The notes under the pieces were generated by a model that was not told where the DNA came from, ran no database searches, and saw only the letters and a program-made list of their open reading frames with translations. A program made the position numbers and the translations under genes. From Bacteroidales bacterium WCE2004 (lineage in GTDB: Bacteria > Bacteroidota > Bacteroidia > Bacteroidales > UBA932), in the NCBI GenBank assembly GCA_900167895.1, contig FUZR01000001.1:415144-479143 (forward strand): DNA of 64,000 nt, read 5' to 3'. Positions 1 through 8,316 of this stretch are shown here, in pieces (positions within the stretch are counted from its first letter, which is position 1; each line of letters begins with the position of its first letter).

Positions 1-8
1 CAAAGGTA
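1..8 (-). promoter_or_regulatory. -7 box of a gene left of the window
   Basis: The plus strand reads CAAAGGTA, which is TACCTTTG on the minus strand and matches the Bacteroidota -7 consensus TAnnTTTG. It lies just past the stop of the minus-strand barrel gene, so it could drive a leftward gene beyond the window edge. No further context is visible. Confidence 0.35.
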
Positions 9-28
9 CGAAAAATCTCGGGATTTAC

Positions 29-1681
29 CTACATTTTCAGGCTCAAACCGACGGTCAGGTAAGGGCCTTTCTCCACGTATCCCGGCGCACGCTCGATCGC
101 CATGCCCAGCAGGTTGCCCGCCTCGGCCCAGACCGTCCAGCGGTGGTCGATGCGGTATTCACCCGTCAGGCCCACGTTGGCATAGCCCGCGATCCAGGCT
201 TCGTCCATGTTGAGGGACATCCGCGCGGAAGCCGCCTCGACGAAGCCGCCGGCCCAGACGCGCTGGCCCCAGTTGTAGCGGCCGCGCACGTCGGCCGTGA
301 ATGCCGGCGGAGCGTAGGCGGCGCTGACGCCGTACAGGCGGCGGTAGGCATAGCCCAGGACGCCGTCCAGCTCCAGGCGCTCGTCCTTCCAGGACAGGCC
401 GCCCTTCGCATACGCTTCCTTGTAGTCCACCGCGACCACGCCGTGCAGGGAGGCCAGCGGCATGGCGTCATACGACGCATAACCCGCCTCCAGGCTGTAC
501 TGCAAGCGGGAGCCCCAGTGACCCTGGAGGCCGCCGTATGCGCGCAGCTTCTCGCGCGAGACGGAAGCCGACGCCGCAGCGAGGCCGGCGAAATGGTTGA
601 TCTGCTTGATGGCGTAGTGGCTCTGCAGGTACTGGCCGCCGGTGACGCCGGCATACAGCTCCAGATCGGCCTCCAGCAGCGCCAGGCGTGCCTTCACGTC
701 CGGGGCGATGGAGAATGCCGTCTCGCCCTTGCGGACCGAATAGTCGAACTTGACGCCGGCGTCCAGGCGGACCGGGCCGAGCAGGAAGTCCAGGTGCGGC
801 TTGAGCGAACCCATGAGCGCGGCGACATTGCCGCCGAACAGCTCGTCGTAGACCTGCTCCTGGCCCGAACCGGAATTGACGCGCGTCCGGAGGGCGTCCA
901 TCTCGAACAGGCCGTCCAGCAGGATGCCGTATTTGCCGCTCAGCACCGGCCCCACGGAAAATGCGAGACGGAGGTCGTTCTCGCCGGTCATGGAGTAGCG
1001 CGCCGGGAGGGTCTTGTCGCCGGAATAGCGGTACTGCGCGTCGATGTCGTAGAAGAAACGGCCGTCCGGACGCTCGCGGGACTGGATGCGGCCGGCCACG
1101 ACGGCGGAATTGAAGGACGAGCGGAACGCGCCGTCCCCGCCGTGCTCGCCGGCGAAGATGCCCTCATAGCCAAAATGATAGGACAGGCGGGCGCCGGGGG
1201 TCAGGTACTGGCCGCCCACGCCCACGCGGCCGCTCAGGTCGTGGCCCCCGAAGGAAGCCTCGGCGCCGCGGCGGCGGTAACGGCCCAGATAGCCGCCGGC
1301 CTCGGCGAACACGCCGATGGCAAAATTCTTCTCCTGGAGCATCTGCCAGGCCAGTTCGAACTGCGGGTGGAGGGTGAAGCCCGCCCCGGCGCGCAGATAC
1401 AGCTTGCTGCCGTCGTAGAGCCGGGCCTCCGGCTTCACTTCGATCCGGTACGGGGAAAACTCGTACGAGCCCCTGTAGGGCGTCTCGAAGACGGAGTAGT
1501 CGAAATCATAGTCGAAGCGGTACAGCGAATCCGGCACCTGCAGGGACGGGCCCTGCTTCTGGAAGTCCGCGAAACGGGTGATGTAGTCGTTGGTCACCTG
1601 CACCGACTGGTTGATATTCTGCGCCGCGAGGGGCGCGCCCAGCGCCACGAGGGCGACGAGGGCCAAATATTTGTGTTTCAT
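29..1681 (-). CDS. Outer-membrane beta-barrel protein (porin/TonB-receptor-like, no plug seen)
   Basis: This is a 550-residue exported protein. Residues 1-20 form a signal peptide (MKHKYLALVALVALGAPLAA, cleavage before Q). The mature part is a long run of alternating aromatic and polar strands (for example LYLRAGAGF, LSYHFGYEG, LRLAFSVGP) typical of an outer-membrane barrel, ending in VGLSLKM. I see no N-terminal plug or TonB box, so it is shorter than a true TonB-dependent receptor. It starts 4 bases after the stop of the upstream TPR gene, so the two are one operon and probably work together at the envelope. The substrate is unknown. The barrel call rests on strand pattern; the family name is inference. 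Confidence 0.7.
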   Translation of the reverse strand: MKHKYLALVALVALGAPLAAQNINQSVQVTNDYITRFADFQKQGPSLQVPDSLYRFDYDFDYSVFETPYRGSYEFSPYRIEVKPEARLYDGSKLYLRAGAGFTLHPQFELAWQMLQEKNFAIGVFAEAGGYLGRYRRRGAEASFGGHDLSGRVGVGGQYLTPGARLSYHFGYEGIFAGEHGGDGAFRSSFNSAVVAGRIQSRERPDGRFFYDIDAQYRYSGDKTLPARYSMTGENDLRLAFSVGPVLSGKYGILLDGLFEMDALRTRVNSGSGQEQVYDELFGGNVAALMGSLKPHLDFLLGPVRLDAGVKFDYSVRKGETAFSIAPDVKARLALLEADLELYAGVTGGQYLQSHYAIKQINHFAGLAAASASVSREKLRAYGGLQGHWGSRLQYSLEAGYASYDAMPLASLHGVVAVDYKEAYAKGGLSWKDERLELDGVLGYAYRRLYGVSAAYAPPAFTADVRGRYNWGQRVWAGGFVEAASARMSLNMDEAWIAGYANVGLTGEYRIDHRWTVWAEAGNLLGMAIERAPGYVEKGPYLTVGLSLKM

Positions 1682-1685
1682 ACGC

Positions 1686-4658
1686 TTACTCTTGCATTAA
1701 AGTGGACAGACGCTCCAGCCGCATCCGCACGGCGTCGGCGATGTCGTCGGCGCCCGACGCCGGCTCGTAGCCGTCGCGGATGCTCTCGAAAGTGGCCTTG
1801 GCCTGGGCATACTGGCCGCGCTCGGCGAAGGCGTCGCCCAGCACGACATAGGCCCTGGCAAGCCAGTAGGCCTGGTCTCCGGCCTTCTGCGAGAAGGCGT
1901 AGACCTCGTTGTCGACGGCGTCGAACCGGCCCGTATCGTAGAGGGACTGGATCACCATGTAGCGGGACTCGGCGCCGATGGCCGAGGAAGGATCCTCGCC
2001 CAGCTGGCGGAACAGCGCCAGGGCCTGGTCGCGCTTCGAGGAAGCCAGGCTGGCCTTGGCCTTGACGTAGGTCGCCTCGCGGCGCACGTCTGCGGCGAGG
2101 CCGCGCTGCGAAGTCACCGCGTCGGCCGCCGCGATGGCCGCCGCATAGTCCTTGCAGCGGTAGGCGGCGCGCATCATACCGACCCGGGCCGTGAGCTTGT
2201 TGGCATCCATCCGGGCCGTGTTCAGCAGGGTCTCATAGCCGGAATAGGCGTCCTGATAGCGTTCCAGGCCGTAGGAAAGGTCCGCGAAGCGCAGGCGCGC
2301 CATCTCCGAGAAGGAATACGCGGATTCGCCGGAGGCGGCCGCCGCATAGTGCTCCACGGCCTTCTCCTTCTCGCCCAGGGCGTTGTAGCACTCGGCCAGG
2401 TAGAACTCCGCCTGCGGCCGGTCCTCGCCGGTCGGGTAGTCCTCCAGGTATTTGCGCAGCGTCACCACGGCCTGCTGGTGGTTGGCCGCCAGGTAGAGCT
2501 GCTCGGCCGTGTTGAAGTACATCTTCTCCCGGTCGGCGTCGCTGCGGCTCTGCGCGAGGGAATTCTGCTCCACGTATTCGAGGAACTTCTCCGGCTGGCG
2601 CCGGGCCTGGTAGATGGACTCGATGGCGGTCATCGCCTCCTCGGCGTACTCGCTGTTGGGCATCAGGGAGACGACCTCCTTGTAGCTGTCCAGCGCCTCG
2701 TCGTAGCTGGACATGTTGCGGTGCACCATGCCCAGGCCGATCAGCGCCCGGGCCACGTAGGTATTGTCCTTCGTATTGCGGCGCAGCCGGGTGAAGGTGC
2801 GGACGGCGTCGTTGTTGTTCTTCAGGTCCATCTGCGCGCGGCCGAGCTCATAGAGCGCCTCGTCGTAGAGCGGAACGCCGGGCGTGGCGTCCTCGATGTG
2901 CAGCAGCGTGGAGACCTTGCGGCGCCGGTCGCCGGCCAGGCCGTAGGCGACCGCCTGCTGGAAGTAGGGATAGATGTTGTCCGGGCTGAAGAATTCGGTC
3001 ATCACCTTCTGGTAGGAAGTGACGGCGGCCTTGTAGTCGCGGCGGGCGAAGTCGCAGTCCGCCCGGCGGTTCATCGCATCCTCGCGCGCCAGGGCGTCGC
3101 CGGACGCGACATAGCTGTCGAACCAGCGGGCCGCGGCGGCGTAGTCCCCCGCCTTGAAGTAGCTGTAGCCGATGTTGTAGGGCAGCAGCCGGCCCTCGGC
3201 GTCGCCGTCCAGCGCGGCGGCGTTGTGCAGCTCGGTGAAGGTCTTCTGCGCGTCGGGATAGAAACCGGCACGGTAGCTGGCCTCGCCCATCCAGTAGCGG
3301 GCGAGCTGGTTGAAGCGGTCCGTGCGGGGCACGTAATAGGCCGTGGCCCGGAAGAACGGGATCGCGTCGCGGTAGGAGCCGCTGCCGAAGAGCCGCTCGC
3401 CGCGCAGGAAATTGGCCTTGGTGTAGTTGCTGAGCATGTCGGGCGTCAGCTCGTCGATGTTGTCATAGGCCTCCACCGCCCCGGCGTAGTCCTTGTCCAC
3501 GAGGGCGGCCAGGGCCATGTAGCCGTAGATCTGGTCGCCGCGGGCCTTGGTGGACCAGCGCTCGATGTAGCGGGCGAAGCCCGACGTGTCCTTGTTGAGG
3601 TCGAAGACGAGCTTGGCGTAGTTGAACGCCGCGTCTTCCGTGATCTCGGGGTCGAAGTCCACCGCGGAAGCGTCCTGGAAGGCCTGCATCGCGGACACCT
3701 GATCGTGCGTGCGCAGATAGGCGTTGGCGAGGTGGTAGTTGGCGACCTGGCCGAGCGAGTCGGAGCGGTCGCCCATCTTCGTGAAATTCTCGATGGCGCC
3801 GGCATAGTCGTCCACGGAATAGAGCACCGTGCCGGCGTAGAAGTAGTCCTTGCGGTTCATCCCCTCGTGCGAGAGGTCGTCGTAGTATTCGCGGGCCTTG
3901 TCCTTGTCGCCCTTGATCAGGTAGGCCTCGGACAGCTGCCGGGCCACGCGCTCGCGCCGCCCGGCGGGCAGCGAGTCATAGATGCGCGAGCCCTCGCGGA
4001 TGACGAAGTCGTAGTTCTTCTGGTTGAACTCGCAGTCCACGATGTAGAAGTCGGTCAGCGCCTCGAAGCGCGGGTCGGCCGAAGCGTTCCAGAAATTGGC
4101 CTCCGCCTCGGCGAACTGCTTGTTCTCGTAGAGCATCACGCCCGTGAAATAGCGCGCCGGGGCCGTGTAGTCCGACTGCGGGAGCGCGTCCAGCAGGGTG
4201 AAGAACCCGGAGGCTTCGGCGTAGTGTCCCAGGCTGAAGGCGGAATAGCCGCACTTGAAGATATATTCGGGCAGTTCGGCCTCCGCCAGGTCGGAGGAGC
4301 TGACGAAGGAGAATTCGGAAGCGGCCTGCTGATATTTGCCCTGGTCGAACAGGATCCGGCCCTGCTCGAAGTGCAGCGTGCCGGACAGGCGGGAAGACGG
4401 ATAGCGCAGCCGGTAGGCCGAAAGCAGCTCCGCGTAGCCGTCCGTCTGCATCTTGAGGGCGCAGAGGACTTCGTAGGCGTCGCTCAGCGGATCGTCAGGC
4501 ATCGAAGCGAACAGAATCCGGGCCTGTTCATACATCCCGTTCCCATAGAGGCGCATCGCCTGCTGCCAGGTCTTCCCGTCCCCCGAAGGGGCGGCGCCCA
4601 GTCCGGGCGCGAGGATTGCGGCGGCGAGAAGGGTGGTCACCAGTGTTTTCAGTCTCAT
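1686..4658 (-). CDS. Periplasmic tetratricopeptide-repeat protein
   Basis: This 990-residue protein begins with a signal peptide (residues 1-22, ending LGAAPS) and consists almost entirely of TPR-like helical pairs. Recognisable units include YFAGTVLYSVDDYAGAIENF, YNIGYSYFKAGDYAAAARWF and ALIGLGMVHRNMSSYDEALD, running from about residue 40 to the C-terminus. TPR arrays are protein-binding scaffolds; large exported ones in Bacteroidales often sit beside an outer-membrane partner, here the barrel gene directly downstream. The start is set by the signal peptide and by a -7 box 24 bases upstream (4682-4689). A precise role cannot be read from sequence. Confidence 0.8.
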   Translation of the reverse strand: MRLKTLVTTLLAAAILAPGLGAAPSGDGKTWQQAMRLYGNGMYEQARILFASMPDDPLSDAYEVLCALKMQTDGYAELLSAYRLRYPSSRLSGTLHFEQGRILFDQGKYQQAASEFSFVSSSDLAEAELPEYIFKCGYSAFSLGHYAEASGFFTLLDALPQSDYTAPARYFTGVMLYENKQFAEAEANFWNASADPRFEALTDFYIVDCEFNQKNYDFVIREGSRIYDSLPAGRRERVARQLSEAYLIKGDKDKAREYYDDLSHEGMNRKDYFYAGTVLYSVDDYAGAIENFTKMGDRSDSLGQVANYHLANAYLRTHDQVSAMQAFQDASAVDFDPEITEDAAFNYAKLVFDLNKDTSGFARYIERWSTKARGDQIYGYMALAALVDKDYAGAVEAYDNIDELTPDMLSNYTKANFLRGERLFGSGSYRDAIPFFRATAYYVPRTDRFNQLARYWMGEASYRAGFYPDAQKTFTELHNAAALDGDAEGRLLPYNIGYSYFKAGDYAAAARWFDSYVASGDALAREDAMNRRADCDFARRDYKAAVTSYQKVMTEFFSPDNIYPYFQQAVAYGLAGDRRRKVSTLLHIEDATPGVPLYDEALYELGRAQMDLKNNNDAVRTFTRLRRNTKDNTYVARALIGLGMVHRNMSSYDEALDSYKEVVSLMPNSEYAEEAMTAIESIYQARRQPEKFLEYVEQNSLAQSRSDADREKMYFNTAEQLYLAANHQQAVVTLRKYLEDYPTGEDRPQAEFYLAECYNALGEKEKAVEHYAAAASGESAYSFSEMARLRFADLSYGLERYQDAYSGYETLLNTARMDANKLTARVGMMRAAYRCKDYAAAIAAADAVTSQRGLAADVRREATYVKAKASLASSKRDQALALFRQLGEDPSSAIGAESRYMVIQSLYDTGRFDAVDNEVYAFSQKAGDQAYWLARAYVVLGDAFAERGQYAQAKATFESIRDGYEPASGADDIADAVRMRLERLSTLMQE

Positions 4659-4681
4659 ATCTTATTCTGTTTCCAAGATTA

Positions 4682-4710
4682 CAAATTTACTCATTTTTGC
4701 GCTATATTTG
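4682..4710. promoter_or_regulatory. Divergent promoter pair: TPR gene (-) and ftsE (+)
   Basis: Plus-strand CAAATTTA at 4682-4689 is TAAATTTG on the minus strand and points at the TPR gene (ATG 4658). TATATTTG at 4703-4710 points at ftsE (ATG 4741). Both match TAnnTTTG exactly, and 13 bp separate them. No convincing -33 TTTG element is present on either side. Confidence 0.6.
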
Positions 4711-4740
4711 CAGGGAACATCCAACTTTTTCACCCTCGGC

Positions 4741-5430
4741 ATGGAAGAAAACAGCGCTCCCCTCATCTCCTTCTCCGGCGCGGACATCCTCGGCGGAGAA
4801 GACAACGTCGTCGTCTACGGTCTTGACCTGCAGGTCTATCCCGGCCAGGTCGTATACATCATCGGCAAGGTGGGCAGCGGCAAGACCTCCATCTTCCGCA
4901 CGATTACGGCCGAAAACCCGCTTGCAAAGGGTTCAGGCCAGGTTTGCGGCTACGACCTGAAGCGCCTTCGCGCAAAAGAAGTGCCACACCTGCGCCGCCG
5001 GATCGGCGTCGTGTTCCAGGACTTCCAGCTGCTGATGGACCGCAGCGTGGAGGACAACCTGGCCTTCGTGCTCAAGGCCACGGGGTGGAAGGACGTTTCC
5101 GCCATCCACAAGCGCATCGGCGAAGTGCTGGAGGCCGTGGACATGACCACCAAGGCGCACAAGATGCCGCACCAGCTCTCCGGCGGAGAGCAGCAGCGCA
5201 TCGCCATCGCCCGCGCCATCCTCAACAACCCGGCCGTCATCCTGGCGGACGAGCCCACCGGCAACCTCGACGACGAGACGGCCGAGGGCATCCTCCAGCT
5301 CCTGCAGCGGATCAACCGCGAGCAGGGCACGGCCATCGTGATGGTCACCCACAACCGCAGCATCTGCACACGCTTCCCGGGCCGCGTGTTCGAGACCCGC
5401 GACGAGACCTGCCAGGAGATCACGCTATGA
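4741..5430 (+). CDS. ftsE: Cell-division ABC ATPase FtsE-like
   Basis: A 229-residue ABC ATPase, the normal length for FtsE. Walker A is VGSGKTS (about residues 44-50), the signature [16 protein letters not shown] starts near residue 145, and Walker [14 protein letters not shown] near 166. FtsE works at the inner membrane with FtsX in septal cell-wall remodelling; FtsX is not next door here, as is common in Bacteroidota. The ATG at 4741 is chosen over an upstream in-frame ATG at 4633 because the longer form would run antisense into the TPR signal peptide and precede the promoter box. The stop overlaps the nth start (ATGA), so the two are translationally coupled. A LolD/MacB-type role is less likely but cannot be excluded from this protein alone. 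Confidence 0.85.
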   Translation: MEENSAPLISFSGADILGGEDNVVVYGLDLQVYPGQVVYIIGKVGSGKTSIFRTITAENPLAKGSGQVCGYDLKRLRAKEVPHLRRRIGVVFQDFQLLMDRSVEDNLAFVLKATGWKDVSAIHKRIGEVLEAVDMTTKAHKMPHQLSGGEQQRIAIARAILNNPAVILADEPTGNLDDETAEGILQLLQRINREQGTAIVMVTHNRSICTRFPGRVFETRDETCQEITL

Positions 5431-6065
5431 CGCTCAAGCAGCGCTACGACGCCATCCTAGGCTATTTCCGGGACAACGTCCCGATCGCCGAGTCCGAGCT
5501 GCACTTCGACTCCCCCTACCAGCTGCTGGTGGCCGTGATCCTGTCGGCGCAGTGCACCGACAGGCGGGTCAACATGACCACGCCCGCCCTCTTCTCCGCC
5601 TACCCCACCCCCGAATCGCTCGCCGAAGCCTCCGAGGAGGACGTCTTCGAGCTCATCCGCTCCATCTCCTACCCCAACAACAAGGCCCGCCACCTGGTCG
5701 GCATGGCGCGCAGGCTGACGGCCGATTTCGGCGGGCAGGTCCCCACGGACGTGGACGCGCTGATGAGCCTGCCCGGCGTGGGCCGCAAGACGGCCAACGT
5801 GGTGGCCTCCATCACCTGGGGCGAGCCGGTCATCGCCGTGGACACGCACGTCTTCCGCGTGTCGCGCCGCCTGGGGCTCTCCCGCGGCACGACTCCCCGC
5901 GCCGTGGAGCTGGACCTGGAGAAGCACACGCCGGCGGAGCTCCGCCCCATCGCGCACCACTGGCTGATCCTGCACGGACGCTACGTCTGCACGGCCTTGA
6001 AGCCGAAGTGCAGCGAGTGCCCCCTCACCGCCTGGTGCAAGGATTTCGCGGAGCGCGAGAAATGA
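5427..6065 (+). CDS. nth: Endonuclease III (DNA glycosylase/AP lyase)
   Basis: A 212-residue HhH-GPD DNA repair enzyme that removes oxidised pyrimidines and nicks abasic sites. The helix-hairpin-helix [12 protein letters not shown] carries catalytic Lys121, and the catalytic Asp139 is in [10 protein letters not shown]. The C-terminal 4Fe-4S loop has the correct spacing, C-x6-C-x2-C-x5-C ([17 protein letters not shown]). Length matches the family. The start overlaps the ftsE stop by ATGA, so it is the second gene of that operon. The longer frame upstream of 5427 is the shadow of ftsE. Confidence 0.95.
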   Translation: MTLKQRYDAILGYFRDNVPIAESELHFDSPYQLLVAVILSAQCTDRRVNMTTPALFSAYPTPESLAEASEEDVFELIRSISYPNNKARHLVGMARRLTADFGGQVPTDVDALMSLPGVGRKTANVVASITWGEPVIAVDTHVFRVSRRLGLSRGTTPRAVELDLEKHTPAELRPIAHHWLILHGRYVCTALKPKCSECPLTAWCKDFAEREK

Positions 6066-6093
6066 AAAAAGGCCGGATGACTCCGGCCCTTTC
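6065..6093. terminator. Bidirectional hairpin terminator between nth and the EF-hand-like gene
   Basis: GGCCGGA (6071-6077) pairs with TCCGGCC (6082-6088) around a 4-base loop. Read on the minus strand it is followed by six T residues that overlap the nth stop codon, making a strong terminator for the mutase operon. Read on the plus strand the tail is CTTTCTGT, weaker but plausible for nth. Confidence 0.8.
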
Positions 6094-6109
6094 TGTACGG
6101 GTAGAACCC

Positions 6110-6565
6110 TTATTTCTTCTTGAAAAGTCCACCCAGGATGCCTGTGGCGGCGCCCAGGATGCCGCCGCCGGAGCCGCCCTTGAGCGAGAGGAGGATGTCG
6201 TTGAGGTCGACATCGCCGTCGCCGTCGCGGTCAGCGATCACGGAGGAGAGTTTGCCCATCACGCCCGGAATCAGTCCGGAGAGCGTGCCGTTGAGGGCGG
6301 AACCCAGGTTGAGCTTGCTCAGGACGTTCTTGGTGAACAGGTTGCCGGCCAACTGGGTGACCGGGCTGGAAGCGGCGCTGGTCTTGCCGGAGAGGAGGGA
6401 CTTGATGAGGTCCGCTCCGCCGGGCTTGGCGACGGTCTGGGTCAGACTGCCGAGCACCGAGGAGGACATGCCTTCGATGAGCTTGCTCTGGGCATCTGCA
6501 GGCACTTGCACACCACCGACGGCGGCTTTCACCTGCTGCATGATAAGATCACTGATGTTTGCCAT
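6110..6565 (-). CDS. Small protein with one EF-hand-like loop, function unknown
   Basis: A 151-residue protein with no signal peptide. It is rich in Ala, Gly, Leu and Ser, with amphipathic helices in the first 100 residues, then an EF-hand/dockerin-type loop DRDGDGDVDLND (about residues 113-124), a Gly-rich stretch (KGGSGGGILGAATGILGG) and a basic tail FKKK. The loop has the acidic residues expected at calcium-coordinating positions 1, 3, 5, 9 and 12. It lies 26 bases downstream of the phosphohexose mutase on the same strand, so they are probably co-transcribed. I do not recognise a named family; it resembles small DUF937/YidB-like proteins in composition only. Confidence 0.75.
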   Translation of the reverse strand: MANISDLIMQQVKAAVGGVQVPADAQSKLIEGMSSSVLGSLTQTVAKPGGADLIKSLLSGKTSAASSPVTQLAGNLFTKNVLSKLNLGSALNGTLSGLIPGVMGKLSSVIADRDGDGDVDLNDILLSLKGGSGGGILGAATGILGGLFKKK

Positions 6566-6591
6566 ATGTGGTTGAATTAAGGGGTTATAGG

Positions 6592-8256
6592 CTATTGGCA
6601 GAACTGCTCCTTGAGCGCGGCGATCTTGGCGTCCGCGTCATCGCCCCTGGCGCCGAAATAGAACTTGATCTTGGGCTCGGTGCCGGACGGGCGGACCGAC
6701 ACGACGTCGCCCGCCGCGTCGAAGAACTGCAGGACGTTGGAGGACGGCTGGCCGGTCTTCTCTGGCTCCAGGTAGTCGATCACCTGCGTGACCGGCGAGC
6801 CGCAGAGCTCCTTGGGAGGATTGGCGCGGAAGTCCGCCATCATCTGCTGGATCTCGCGGGCGCCGGAGATGCCCTTGCGGACCACGGACACGAGGCCTTC
6901 CTTACGGTAGCCGAACTCTTTGTAGACGCGCTCCATCAGCTGGTAGAGCGAGAGGCCCTGCTCCGCCGCCCAGGCGGCGCATTCGGCCACCATCATCGCG
7001 GCCACCTGCGCGTCCTTGTCGCGGACAAACTGGCCGACGTTGAAGCCGTAGCTCTCCTCGCCGCCGCAGATGAACTCGCCGCCTTCGGCTTCCTTGCGCT
7101 TGACCACTTCGGCGATGTACTTGAAGCCCGTGAGGACGTTGTAGACCGGCACGCCGAAGCCCTTGCAGATGTCGGTGATCAGCTCGGTGGTGACGATGGT
7201 CTTGACCACGTACTTGCCCGGCCCGAGCTTGCCCAGCTCCTGCCAGCGCTTCAGGATGTAGTAGGTCAGCAGCGAAGCGGTCTGGTTGCCGTTGAAGAGG
7301 ACCATCTTGCCGTCGTTGTCGCGCACGGCGATGCCGAGGCGGTCGGCGTCGGGATCGGACCCCATCACGAGGTCGGCGCCCGTGGCGTCAGCCTTGTCGA
7401 GGGCCATCTTGAGGGCTGCCGGCTCCTCGGGATTCGGGGAGACGACCGTCGGGAAATCGCCGTCGGAGATGTCCTGGTCGGGGACATGGATGATGTTCTT
7501 GAAGCCCTTGCGCTTGAGGATTTCGGGAATCATCCGCACGCCGCAGCCGTGGAGCGGGGTGTAGACGATCTTGAGGTCGCCGTGTTTCCGGCACAGCTCG
7601 GGGCTGAGGCTCAGCGAGAGGAGGTCGCGCAGGTACTGCTCGTCCACGTCGGCACCCATCGCCTCGATCTCGCCGCAGCGCAGGCCGGCCTTGAACTTGA
7701 CCATCGAAGGATCGGTGACCTTGGCCACTTCGGCCACGATGTCCTTGTCGACGGGGGCGGTCACCTGGCCGCCGTCGGACCAGCTGACCTTGTAGCCGTT
7801 GTATTCCTTGGGGTTGTGGGAGGCCGTGATCATGACGCCGGCCACGGCTCCCTTGAGACGCACGGCGTAGCTCATCTCGGGCGTCGGGCGGATGTTGTCG
7901 AAGACGTAGACGTGGATGCCGTTGGCGGACAGCACGTCGGCCGTGATGCGGGCGAACTCCTTGCTGTTGTTGCGGGAGTCGTAGGAGATGACGACCTTGG
8001 GGTCGTCGTCCTTGCAGTGGCTCAGAATGTAGTTGGCGAGGCCTTGCGTGGCCATGCCGACCGTGTAGCGGTTCATGCGGTTGGTGCCTACGCCCATGAT
8101 GCCGCGGAGGCCGCCGGTGCCGAATTCAAGGTTCTTATAGAAGGCATCTTCAAAGCCCGCAGGATCGTTGCCGCGGAGCTGGAGGATGGCGATTTTGGTT
8201 TGCTGGTCGAAGTCGCCGTCGAGCCACGCCTGGGCTCTCTGTTCAAATTCTTTCAT
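6592..8256 (-). CDS. Phosphoglucomutase/phosphomannomutase family enzyme
   Basis: A 554-residue alpha-D-phosphohexomutase that interconverts hexose 1- and 6-phosphates. The active-site phosphoserine lies in TASHNP (Ser146), the metal loop is DPDADRLG, the sugar-binding loop is GGEESYGF, and the C-terminal phosphate loop is RPSGTEPKIKFY. Length and layout match the long bacterial phospho-sugar mutases of the PgcA/Pgm2 type. It would link glucose 6-phosphate (see pgi in this window) to sugar-nucleotide and polysaccharide synthesis. A near-match -7 box (TATCTTTA on the minus strand at 8276-8283) precedes it. Exact substrate preference is not determinable. Confidence 0.93.
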   Translation of the reverse strand: MKEFEQRAQAWLDGDFDQQTKIAILQLRGNDPAGFEDAFYKNLEFGTGGLRGIMGVGTNRMNRYTVGMATQGLANYILSHCKDDDPKVVISYDSRNNSKEFARITADVLSANGIHVYVFDNIRPTPEMSYAVRLKGAVAGVMITASHNPKEYNGYKVSWSDGGQVTAPVDKDIVAEVAKVTDPSMVKFKAGLRCGEIEAMGADVDEQYLRDLLSLSLSPELCRKHGDLKIVYTPLHGCGVRMIPEILKRKGFKNIIHVPDQDISDGDFPTVVSPNPEEPAALKMALDKADATGADLVMGSDPDADRLGIAVRDNDGKMVLFNGNQTASLLTYYILKRWQELGKLGPGKYVVKTIVTTELITDICKGFGVPVYNVLTGFKYIAEVVKRKEAEGGEFICGGEESYGFNVGQFVRDKDAQVAAMMVAECAAWAAEQGLSLYQLMERVYKEFGYRKEGLVSVVRKGISGAREIQQMMADFRANPPKELCGSPVTQVIDYLEPEKTGQPSSNVLQFFDAAGDVVSVRPSGTEPKIKFYFGARGDDADAKIAALKEQFCQ

Positions 8257-8275
8257 GAGGTTCTGTATTTGTTTG

Positions 8276-8311
8276 TAAAGATAAGAAAATTCAGGGAAAG
8301 TGTTACTTTTG
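8276..8311. promoter_or_regulatory. Divergent promoter region: mutase (-) and methyltransferase (+)
   Basis: TACTTTTG at 8304-8311 is an exact -7 box on the plus strand, with only 5 bases before the methyltransferase ATG at 8317. Minus-strand TATCTTTA (8276-8283) differs from the consensus at the last base and would serve the mutase. The gap between boxes is 20 bp here. Confidence 0.5.
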
Positions 8312-8316
8312 CACCG

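Noticed and set aside
29..1681. Full TonB-dependent receptor (SusC type).
   Set aside because: No plug domain, TonB box or SusD partner is present, and 550 residues is too short.
6559..8316. Long plus-strand open frame upstream of the methyltransferase.
   Set aside because: It is antisense to the phosphohexose mutase, rich in His/Asp/Val/Leu as expected from a GC-rich reverse frame, and has no family motif.
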